Positions 54,096 to 64,000 of a DNA stretch of 64,000 bases are shown here, one piece after another. Origin of the DNA: Taxillus chinensis (Eukaryota; Streptophyta; Magnoliopsida; Santalales; Loranthaceae); NCBI GenBank assembly GCA_023512835.1, contig CM042090.1, positions 54,609,365 through 54,673,364 on the forward strand. The letters run 5' to 3'. A program made the translations under genes and the position numbers. Each line of letters opens with the position of its first letter. Position 1 is the stretch's first letter. A model generated the notes under the pieces. It saw only the letters and a list, made by a program, of their open reading frames with translations. It ran no database searches and was not told the origin of the DNA.

Positions 54096-56382
54096 ATGGC
54101 CGAAGAAAGCAGTATGCTATTCAACACTCGCCTTAACTCCGGAGGTGCACAGGAGCCCATCCCGAATCGAAGCGGCGGTGAAAATGTCGACCCACCACAA
54201 CCTGCTGCGCCGCCGCTTCTCAACCACGGAGTTCCGGGTTTACTCTAACGAAACCGCCCAAATTCACACCTGAGCTTTTCTCCCAGGGAAAGCTCGCATG
54301 AAGATGTTTATGGTTTGCCATGATCATCTTATGTGGCCATGTCTTCATCGGGAGATTCCAATTCCGATGACTATCGGAGAACATGGTGTAAGGAGGCCAA
54401 AGACCGATCTTGAACTTACCAACGATGAAAGAGCCTGGCAATGCGCTAGTGAAAAGGCTCGGCTTATGTTACATCGTCTTTGGATTCCGAGGCTTTCCAC
54501 GGACGTCCAGGCTGCACGACAAAGAAAAGTCGTTTGGGACAAACCGACAATCCTCTATGAGGGGAGTCGGTCCCAGATCGAGAATGTGATCTCGTACTCT
54601 CGAGACAGAACTTTGAGAGTTTTAATCATAAACCGGGCAAATCACTTGAAAGCATCTATCGGAGATTCGGCAAGATCATACTTGAACCGAAGATCATCAA
54701 TGAGCATTACTCTCAATCCCGGATCAATGACAAGTTCTTTCGCTCCTTGCCAGGATCGCTACTACTCCAAACAACTCCGATGCAATCGGACAAAAACCGG
54801 CAGTATGTTCCCCTTGAAGAACTATATGGAGAGCTGCGGACTCACGAAGTCAGGTTTAAGTACTCGACGAGAGATGAGAAAATAGCTCGGAAAGAAAAGG
54901 GGGTAGCTCTCAAAGCTACGGAATGTCTAAACATACCGAGGAATGATGATACGGACGTATCCGACAATTCGATTCGACGAGGAAGAGGAGATAGCCCTTC
55001 TTGTCAAATCCTTTGAGCGATTCCTACGGAAAAGCGAAAAAGGGATCGAAGACGCTCATCATCATCGTTCCAACGGAAGGAGCGACAGAGTCCGGTTCCC
55101 AGGAATGTTTCAACCGTGGGAAAACTGGTCACCGGGCCAAGGAATGCAGGTCTAAAGCAAAGGTGGCCGAGAAAAGTGACAAGGTAAATCCTCGCCGCTC
55201 CACCTCGGATAACAGCAAGAGCAAGAGAAAGGCGCTCGTGACAAAATACATGAGTGGCTCGGAAGAAGAGGAGGAATCCTCGGATGATGAGCCGACCATT
55301 AAGCCGAACGTCCGCCTCATGGCAAATCCGAGGTACCTTCTATCTCTGAGCTCTGAGTAAATTAGAATCTCTTACTATTGCATGTGATCATGAAAAGAAT
55401 GAGAGACTAATAATTACTCAAATGTACAAAGATATGGAAAGTCGGAATAAACGTCTCGAATTTACTATTAATAGACTCGAAAAGGACGTCGCTGACTTCG
55501 GAGGAAAGGAAGCTTGGTATCATGATCTAAGAGCTGAAAATCATTTGTTAAATACCAATCTTTCAGGCCTAAAAGTTATAGTGAAAAGACTCGAAAATGA
55601 ACTGAACAGAAAAGGAAATAAATCGTAAGTGGCTAAAATCCGGGGAAATAGCCTCTACCTTTAGGATCGACCCCGACGACATTCGAGTCAAACCAGGCCT
55701 AGGCTCCGAACCATCAACCTCCATAGCTCAAGCTACCGAGTGTCCTCCGGATTTCACTCCTAAACTAACCAACTTATATCCTGTTAGTACATCTAAACCG
55801 TTGGATGGTTTCATTTCAGGTGGCACCATAGTATATGATCATGAACGCAGGTCACATGCACTTCCCGAAGTAGTAGACCCGTAACTAAAGATGAAGGGAA
55901 GGCTGCTGCGATTAAAGCCAAAACCGTAGCACCCAAAAAGAAAGACAAGGCTAAGGCCGACGCATTTAGGGCCAAGAGCGCGTCACCCAAACGTAATGGA
56001 TTAGGCCACAGGAACAGAGTAGAAAAACCGTAAAATCTAAGAGACCTGTATCCCCTGTTTGTACTTCACATTATAGTGTCTGTTCCATCTGTAGGAAATG
56101 GGTCATTATCACTATGAATGTTGGAGTCTATCCGATAGCTGGCTTTGTAATCAATTTCAATCAAATAAAGATCAGTTTAATAAAAGGGGTTCTTCGAGCA
56201 AAACAAGATCTAAATCTAAAAGGAGTGTCTCTCCCAAGAAAACCCAAACAAAAGAAGCAGCCAAACTAACAAGTTAATGTCAACGTGGAAAGCTAAGAGT
56301 CCTAACAAAATTAAATCCGTAAATGTTGACAATAATGCTGCTCACTCTAACCGCCTGAAACAAGTTTGGGCACCAAAAGTGT
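54096..56382 (+). pseudogene. Ulp-copia D gag
   Basis: Start MAEESSMLFNTRLNSGGAQE (54096). Same domain order as C gag: KMFMVCHDHLMWPCLH, UBN2-like region with many frame changes (54300-54850), zinc knuckle reading CFNRGKTGHRAKEC (55110-55150) with the second Cys and the Trp both Arg, coiled coil near 55420-55630, second CCHC near 56085, ending PKV at a TAA (56382) in the same place as in C. Most breaks are one-base losses or T-to-C/A-to-G changes where C has CTG or CAG, so the true gene may be more intact than it reads. Confidence 0.85.
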
Positions 56383-57740
56383 AAACCGTTGTCTTTCAGG
56401 AGCATCTCTGGAATGAATTGCCGGATCACGTGAAGTTAAAGATCAATCAAAGCAAGTGGATCCTTGATAGTGGATGCTCCGGACATATGACGGGTGACCA
56501 GGACTCGCTTGTAGAAGTTAATGATAAACAAGGTCCATCCGTTTCATATGGCGACAACAACAAAGGTAAGGCCGTCGGGTATGGCACTTTAACTAACGGC
56601 CGTGTATCAATCACTAAAGTTGCACTAGTCGAAGGTTTAAAGCATAATTTGCTAAGTGTCGGTAAACTATGTGACAAAGGATTTCTTGTTTCCTTTTTGT
56701 CCAACACCTGTACAGAAGAGAAAACTTATCCGGAGATGTTAAGTTATCCGGATCAAGAGATGGGGACATATATTCAGTGGTCTTAAGAAATAATTCTTCG
56801 ACCTGTATGCTTCCTCACGAAAGCAACGGGATGAAGATAGTTGGTTATGGCACAAGCGATGCGCACACTTAAATTTTAAGACTTTGTCTAAATTGGCGTC
56901 ACTTGATCTTGTCACTGGTCTACCCAAACTCAAGTTCTCCAGACACACTCTCGTCGAGAATGCCAACTTGGTAAACAGACCAAACACGGCTTTAAGAGCA
57001 AATCGGTTAACTCAATAACTGCTCCTCTGCAACTTCTTCATATGGACCTATGTGGTCCTATATCTCGTTTCATCACTAGCTGGTGCGAGATATACTCTTG
57101 TGGTTATCGATGATTACACCAGATACACATGGGTGATGTTCCTGAAATCAAAGGATCAAACTTTTGAACATCTTGTAGATCTCTTCAATCGGATAAGCAA
57201 CTCACAAGGACTGAGCATTAAATGCATCGGGAGTGATCATGGTACAGAATTTGACTTTTCGAAATGAGATCATATTGTTCAAACGGGGCATACAAAGATG
57301 ACTTCTCTCGCTCCCGAACCCCACAACAAAATGGGGTAGCTGAGCGCAAGAATCGAACTTTAGTTGAAGCTGGTAGATCCATGTTAGCGAGGGGCAATGC
57401 TTCCTCTCGGTTCCATGGGTGAAGCTGTGTCCACCGCTCGCTATGTTCGAACAGAACTCTAATAAATAAATCTACCATGAAAACACCCTATGAGATGTGG
57501 AGAGGACGAAAACCTTCAATTTCACATTTCGAGCCTTTGGGTGTACTTGCTATATATCTTGATAAATGGCAAAGAGACCCGGAATAAATTTGAACCAAAA
57601 TCGATGATGGGATTTTTGTCGGGTACTCACTTCATAGCAAGGCTTATCGGGTCTTCAATAGAAAACTTTTTAAAGTTGAAGAATCTATCCATGTAACCTT
57701 TGATGAAACTAATCTTGTTTGGTCAAAAGTCGGTCCTTCA
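56383..57740 (+). pseudogene. Ulp-copia D protease and integrase
   Basis: Protease WILDSGCSGHMTGDQDSLVE with intact DSG (56460), YGDNNKGKAVGYGTLTNG. Integrase: AGARYTLVVIDDYTRYTWVM, IGSDHGTEFDFSK (57220), TPQQNGVAERKNRTL in a shifted frame (57320-57365), MWRGRKPSISHFEPLGV. Breaks at about 56725, 56800, 57060, 57265 and 57300. Confidence 0.87.
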
Positions 57741-59771
57741 AATCCCACTATGCAGGTCATGGACAGCAACGTCGATTACTCGAAGTTTATGAATATTCCT
57801 GCTACACATCCCGACCGGTATCCTGACCAACCACGTGGCATCAGCGAAACACAACGAAATTCTATGGATGATGCTACGGATGACTCGACTCCGGACTACC
57901 ATTTAGCTCCGGACAAACTCCTACGGATACACAAAATTCCGGAGCACTTTCAAGTCCGTCCGGACTAGTTAACACTGGAAGAAATAGTGTTGAAGAACCA
58001 ACTAGTTCATCCGTACCTCCGAATACGGAAACATCTACTCCGGACGAAGCTCAACCAGTCGATACAACTGAACCACCCAATCTGGAAGAGCTTCAAATTG
58101 TTCAAGATCAACCAACACACGCACGAATTATAGATGGACCCGAAACCATCCCTCGAGATCAAGTGATTGGTGATCCTACTGTTGGTGTAAGAACAAGAGC
58201 AGCCACCTCAAACATGAGTCTTTACTCATGCTTTCTATCTCAAATAGAACCAAAGGTGGTAGATGAAGCTCTTCAAGATTCAAACTGGATAGAGGCCATG
58301 CAAGAAGAGCTGAATCAATTTAAGAGAAATAATGTGTGGACCTTAGTACCAAGGCCTAAGTCTCAGCAAGTCATTGGCGTTAAATGGGTGTTCCGGAACA
58401 AGCTTGATACGGATGGAATAGTAATCCGGAACAAAGCCGACTGGTAGCCAAAGGATATCGTCAAGAAGAAGGAATAGATTATGATGAAACCTTTGCTCCG
58501 GTCGCAAGACTTGAGGCAATCCGAATGTTTACGCGTATGCTTCATATGAAAACTTCATAGTTTATCAAATGGACGTCAAGAGCGCATTCCTGAATGGAGA
58601 CCTTCAAGAGGAGGTGTATGTTGAACAACCTCCCGGCTTCATTGAACCTAAGGCAGGGACATCTTGTCTACAAACTTCAGAAAGCTCTATATGGTTTGAA
58701 GCAAGCTCCAAGAGCCTGGTACGACTCACTTGTCAGAATTCCTACTTGCTCATAACTTCCAAAAAGGGAAGATAGACACCACCCTATTTCTACGACAAGA
58801 GAAAGGACACACTCGATCGTACAAATATACGTGGACGATATCATTTTCGGATCAACGAATCCGAAGCTTTGTGAAGAGTTTGCTAAGTTGATGACAGGCA
58901 AGTTTGAAATGAGCATGATGGGAGAACCGTCCTACTTCCTTGGAATTGAAGTCAAACAATTAAAGGAAGGAATCTTTATCAATCAGGCTAAGTACACTCG
59001 CGATCTTATTAAGAAGTTTGGTATGGAAGGTTCATCTCCCGTCAAAACTCCAATGCCTCGGTGCCAAGTTAGATCCGGATGTGGACGGCATATCAAGAAA
59101 TGTGACCGACTACGAGAGGATGATCGGATCCTTGCTTTATCTTACGACAAGTCGCCCAGACATTATGTTTGCAACTTGCATTTGTGCTCGATATCGGGCA
59201 AATCCCAAGGAGTCACATATGCTTCATGTAAAACGGATATTAAGGTATCTCAAAGGGACGATGAATTTGGGCCTCTGGTACCCAAAGGAGTCCAACTTCA
59301 CCTTATCCGGGTACTCGATGCCGACTTCACTGGATGTCGCATCGACAGGAAAAGCACAAGCGGTACGTGTCGGTTTCTTGGAAATAGATTGATCTCATGG
59401 TTCAGTAAGAAGCAGAATTCCGTATCAACTTCTACTACCGAGGCGGAATATATAGCTGCTGGAAGTTGCTGCGCACACTACTTTGGATGCAAAGTCAACT
59501 TATCGACTACGGATTCACCATGTCCTCTATTCCACTTTACCGTGACAACACTAGTGCAATTGCCATCAGCAACAATCCTGTCATGCATCCTAAGACGAAG
59601 CACATTGAGGTCCGATATCACTTCATACGCGATCATGTTCTCAAAAACCATATTTCACTGGAACATGTTGCCACCGAAGATCAATTAGCAGACATATTTA
59701 CAAAGCCCCTACCGATGCGAGGTTTTCTCGAACTACTCTTCCGACTAGGTATGCTCGACTTCTCTGCATAG
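57741..59771 (+). pseudogene. Ulp-copia D RT and RNase H
   Basis: Acidic linker, then [91 protein letters not shown] box (58829-58861; the Val-Asp-Asp is kept), [20 protein letters not shown]. RNase H: RMIGSLLYLTTSRPDIMFAT, CRIDRKSTSGTCRFLGNRLI, STSTTEAEYIAAGSCCA, HPKTKHIEVRYHFIRDHVLK, QLADIFTKPLP, end LGMLDFSA (59771). Frames change at about 58440, 58530, 58660, 58810, 59055 and 59310. Confidence 0.9.
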
Positions 59772-61442
59772 TTTCTCAATTGAATTACACAACAAGATAT
59801 TTACTCACAGACCATGCATTGTATGTTTACCGAAAGTAGTAAAAAACTCTCTTGCCGCATTGTTGATCATACTTACTTGTTCAACGGTTTCATGCTTCTA
59901 ATATTAATCTCAACCTCATTATGGGAGGATGCTTGCGTTTCCGATGAAGTCGTTTAAAGCTAACATAATTACAGTTATATGATTTACCTCGCTCGGATTC
60001 ATGATCTTCACATCCATTAATCACCACATAACCAAAGCATGCTCATTTAGATTACTCTATTAACGTGCATAGTTGAAGAAGTGAAATGGGCTTGCTTGGA
60101 ATGCCTGGTGGATGAATACACAAACACATTCGATCAGCTTCAAGTATAGTTTTCTAATAAGATAGACAGTGCTGAACTACAAATTGGAACGGTCAATCGA
60201 GAGGATTGCACAATCTACGGGGGAGAAAATGCTTTATATTTTATTCAGAATACCCCCGTATATGTCTCATGACCTTTTGCCTTGATTGTCTATCTCGAGG
60301 GGGAGCTTTTCATTGAGAGGATTAAATGATCTACGGGGCGCAGCAATGAACCCCTAATATGTCTCGGATTCTCCCTCCTCTACGCTGTTACTTCCGGATC
60401 TGATTGGACATGCTTGTTTTAAATCGGAAAAGTGGCATGTGTGGATGTATTTTCTTTCTTCAACCATGCATTTTAATCGACTAATCATCTGCATTCTTTT
60501 GACATGTGTTCACCTTATCATTTCACACTCATGAATCCTAATGAAGCCAAATCATATGATCTTTAATTAATCTTAGCTACGCTGCTCAAAGCAAGACGGT
60601 TTCGCTTATGTTGACCTATATGAACCTGTGTATTGCTATCCGACATATGCCCTGACTCGGTAATATTGATCACTTTCACATTGCGTACGTCTACTACATT
60701 CCTTTCCATGCATGAGTTCTGTTTCTTATTAGTTCGGATTATGTTGCTTTTCCCCGACTATCTTCTCTAATCCGTACTAATCCTTGCCTGTTCACTTTTG
60801 TATTTTCCGTATATCTTTATTTAGCTACAAGTTCAGATTTTCTTTGCAACCATATTGATAAATCCAGTCCATAGTCTCGGATTTGAAGTGTTGTGGTACT
60901 TCTCTTCTCTTTGACTTATTGACTGCAAAGGAATCTACTCTACATTCTCACCAAACTCGTTTATGACGGACAAGGTCTATTATTCATCCGGATACTCTTT
61001 CACGAATATTATTAACTCCGGATGAGTGTCGGCTCTTTCCTCCGGACTCCCGACTTTGTTCAATTGTGACAATCCACGTATACTCATATGTCGCATGCTT
61101 TTGAGGAGGAATAATGATGATTCATTAAATGCCTATCTCGGGTTGCACATACACTTCTCCTGGATGGCAACCAGCTGTAATCTCTACTTGGTCATGCGGT
61201 CTCCACGACATCGTTTTATTCGGAGACGCCTCGATATCCGGACAAATGACATCAGCATGTCGCGCGGGTCCCCACCTAACTCCCACATTCCTAGACCCGC
61301 CGACATTTGCGGACTCGGTCTTATATGTTCCGATCATTCTGCGGAGCACGAGTATTGCTCATTTCAAATCCCTAACTCTCTCGTTGCTCCTTCTACTTGT
61401 CAAGACCTCACCTTTCCTCTTTCCCTTCCCATCAAATCTGCA
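59772..61442 (+). other. Spacer of Ulp-copia D with internal polypurine tracts
   Basis: Counterpart of 36673-38338 in B. Purine tracts ACGGGGGAGAAAATG (60217-60231) and GAGGGGGAGC (60297-60306). No supported ORF: the open frame from 61026 continues into the extra ORF, but the part upstream of 61443 is not conserved in B. Confidence 0.65.
60216..60257 (+). other. Purine-tract hairpin in Ulp-copia D
   Basis: TACGGGGG pairs with CCCCCGTA, eight pairs, with one pair changed on both sides relative to B. Confidence 0.6.
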
Positions 61443-64000
61443 ATGGCACCCAAATCTTTCTTTCCGGCGTTACTCCCTGGCCATCTAGTTGATTGGAATG
61501 CTGTTTCGATCCTCCGGATTGGTTTCTCCAGCCTTCGCCCTCTTCTTGAAGCCTCGCACATTCTCAACCTGGTCTCCAATCCCATCGATCTTCTTATCGA
61601 TGACATTCTTGAGTATTACCAACGGATTCGCTGCACCAAAGATTCCATAACCTCTTATGTCCGCGGTGAATCCATCGTCATCACTCCGGCTGTTCTCCGC
61701 GCCGCTCTTCACCTTCCTCTTGGTGAACCACAACGTCCGGATGCCGAACCAATGGCGGCTTCTATGGGGTGCACGATCAAAGGAAAGGAATACAAGGTGA
61801 AATCCTTCCAGGGTCGCTATCGATGTATGGCGACTATTCTAAGTCGATGCCTACTGGCTCGCACATCCGCCCTGGACTCAGTTCCGTATGATCTTCTACT
61901 GGCCATGTACGGCGTCTTTGAAGGTCTTCCAATGGATTGGGGGATGTTCTTATTTCGTTTTCTACAAAATGGTCCCAAAAACCATTCCTTCGGGCGCATC
62001 CTCAGCATTGTCTTCCGGCATCTTCGTCCGGACCATTTCGCCCAAGTTGATGGTGTCTCGTTTCCCTCAGCTCTTTACCTTCGTCACCTTACGCCGGACG
62101 GGAACATGACCGCTCGCCGACCCAATGTAGCTCTCTGCGTTCTCCCCGCCCCGAACAACAAGGCGCCTCGTTGGTGACCCCTCCGACGCCCAAGCCCACG
62201 AGGTCGGTTCTGCACACCGATCCTCTCGGATTCGGTCCGTTCGTTGCGCCCTCCCACTCACGGGCCTCCCGGCCAAGCGTCCGTGCCGAACCGTCCGAGG
62301 TTGCGGGGCCCTCTCGCCGCAGGTGCGTCTAAAGCTGTTTCCTCCGCCCCCCTCTGCTCGCCGATGTTCCCACTCCCTCTCCTTCCGCTATAGCTGCCGC
62401 GCGGTTGATACCGCTGTTGCCGTCGCCACCGCCGATGTCCCGGCTGCTTCTCCGGAAGCCCCCTTGCCTCCTCTACCTCAACCCCGAGATTACCTTGACC
62501 ATCTCTCCGCCGTCACCTTAACGGACCTCTTGGCTCCGTTTCAGCCTAGCCCATACCTCTTCCATTCCCGACACCGATCTCCAGGGGTGTTTTACACCCG
62601 TAATACCCAATCCCCGGAGACTATGATCATCCGGAATCGGACCACGGCTTTCTTACGCCGGCCGCCATTCCCGATGTGTCGTTCCCTACACCCTCCGGCC
62701 CAGTCCCTTGCTACCCGGAGTCCTTCTACCGCTAAGGCTGGACCCTCTTCTCCTGCCGCCGCGATTCCCGTGGTTGACTTGTCCGGTCAAAGCGGGTCTC
62801 TTGCTCCGGATGCCTCCAATGCTCCGGATGCCTCCGAAGCTCCGGATGCCTCGATGCTCCGGATGCTCCTCGCTGCTGCTTCTTACTCCTGCGGACTCCT
62901 CCGCCCACCGCACTCCTGCTCCCCGTTCATGCGGGGGAGTCCTCCAAAGCTCCAGAGTTAGCACTTGGGCGTGCCTCTTTTGGCACGGTCCACTCGATGC
63001 CGTGCTTTCCGCTCACTGGACCGCCATGCCCATGCTCAAAGCGCCCAAATTTCCGCCATCGCTGCCAAAGTTGATGCCCTCGGCGCCCAACTCCCTCTCC
63101 GCCCTCACCGACTCCTCTACTTCCATTGAGCGGAAAATGGATCTTGTCGCCACCTCCGTTCATTCACTCGTCTACTTCCTTCGCGGATCCGGTGCATACG
63201 ATGGCTCGTCCTCCCGTTGCTTCCAGGCGATCTCCCAAACCGGGGGAGAAAGTGTCATCCGATCCGTCTACTCCTTCTGCCCACAACCATTTTCCCGGAC
63301 CGAGAAGCGGCCCGCCACTTCGGTGCTTCAGGGAGTTCAAATTCCCAAACGAAGCCGCTTCTCTCAACCAAGCTCCTCTACCGCACCTCGAGCTCCTCCT
63401 CCATCCTCCTCATCCGCACCTGATACCTTCCTCCCATCCTATGCGGAGTTTGACCCGTCCGATGCGGATGGAAGCTGCGCAAGGCAATGAAAGCCTATGC
63501 TGCGTCTTCTGGCCGAGAGAAGATGTCTTTCCGAAATGTATCCTTTCTCTCCGGCCGACATTCAGACTCTTTGTTCGGAGAAAGGACTCTTTACTACAGA
63601 AGACATTGACAACTTCTCGAGGGCTGCTAAGATGGAGATGAGGCTGTTTCCATCTCTTTACGAAGATGGGCACTTGTTTGAAGTTCTGCCATGTTGGAAT
63701 GAGGGCTATCTTCCCAGTGTGGAGTTAATTCAGACTTACATTGACGGAACCGCCGAGGATAGCAAGCCATGGAAAACTCTCTCAACCATCCTCATTCCGT
63801 ACCGGATCATGTTGCCACACTTCATGATGGTCGTCTTCATGATTCAGCCAAGGCGATGATTCTCATCGATTCTCATCAGGTTGTGGAGCACTTCGTTAGG
63901 AAGAATCAATGGGAACCTCTGTGTCTCAGACTAACTGAAGCCGTGAAGAAAGCCGGATTATATGAAGAGTTGGGTATCACACCCCTGCGTTCGACTGAGA
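61443..64000 (+). pseudogene. Ulp-copia D extra ORF (PF20167-like plus Ulp1-like protease), runs off window
   Basis: ATG at 61443 (MAPKSFFPALLPGHLVDWNA). The open stretch to 62177 holds LRPLLEASHILNLVSNPIDL, SYVRGESIVITPAVLRAALH, GRYRCMATILSRCLLARTSA, LLAMYGVFEGLPMDWGMFLF and FGRILSIVFRHLRP: the PF20167-like domain. A Pro/Ala/Ser-rich region follows (62320-63050) with repeats APDAS, then a basic KRSRFS patch (about 63350) and FLPSYAEFDPSDADGS. Protease: TEDIDNFSRAAKMEMRLFPS, VLPCWNEGYLPSVELIQTYI, TILIPYRIMLPHFMMVVFMI, then in a shifted frame MILIDSHQVVEHFVRKNQWE. The Gln/Cys part lies beyond 64000. Frames change at least at 62177, 62900, 63480 and 63855. An upstream in-frame ATG (61026) is not used here because the region before 61443 is not conserved. 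Confidence 0.75.

Overview
This window is nuclear DNA from a flowering plant, most likely a eudicot. One intron-containing host gene, a choline kinase, lies on the minus strand, and the rest is dense, nested LTR-retrotransposon sequence with TG..CA LTRs, initiator-Met-type primer sites and plant copia and gypsy domains. The species cannot be determined from the sequence.

Layout. 1-4642: decayed minus-strand Ty1/copia element (RNase H, RT, integrase, protease, short LTR) with a gypsy 3'-end fragment inside it. 4763-12826: choline kinase on the minus strand; six coding exons (314 codons) can be joined with consensus splice sites, and the last exon is missing because the copia element sits in the final intron. 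The introns hold a ~770-bp inverted-repeat element, a probable gypsy solo LTR and a 334-bp TRIM. A 5'UTR intron with an alternating CG/CA/TA tract and a GC-rich leader exon lie at 12852-13735. From 14.2 kb to the right edge the window is repeats inside repeats.

14.9-64 kb is dominated by one sirevirus-like copia family (called Ulp-copia here, copies A-E). Its ~1.1-1.4 kb LTRs carry arrays of a CGGAGTAAGG motif. Internal order is gag (UBN2-like region, zinc knuckles, coiled coil), a shared in-frame stop, protease, integrase, RT, RNase H, internal polypurine tracts, then an extra 3' ORF of roughly 880 codons. That ORF joins a domain resembling the plant transposon-protein domain (PF20167 type), a Pro/Ala-rich linker, a short helical stretch and a C-terminal Ulp1/C48-type cysteine protease in which His, Asp, Gln and Cys can be read. 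A (minus) keeps its 3' LTR and the protease half of the extra ORF. B (plus) keeps most of the extra ORF. C (plus) keeps gag-pol. D (plus) keeps gag-pol and the extra ORF up to the window edge. E (minus) is part of an LTR.

Other insertions: a 9.1-kb chromodomain-type gypsy element (20709-29828, TSD GGTCA) with two ~1.98-kb LTRs and a deleted RT palm; solo gypsy and copia LTRs with clean 5-bp TSDs; a 1.2-kb TRIM inside an LTR of C; and two copies of an unclassified element with inverted ends. No transposon ORF is intact.

Two caveats. First, differences between the two gypsy LTRs, and many lesions in D and the gypsy element, fall at CAG/CTG trinucleotides, which suggests methylation-linked consensus errors, so some frameshifts may not be real. 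Second, the choline kinase exons are clean and do not show this pattern.
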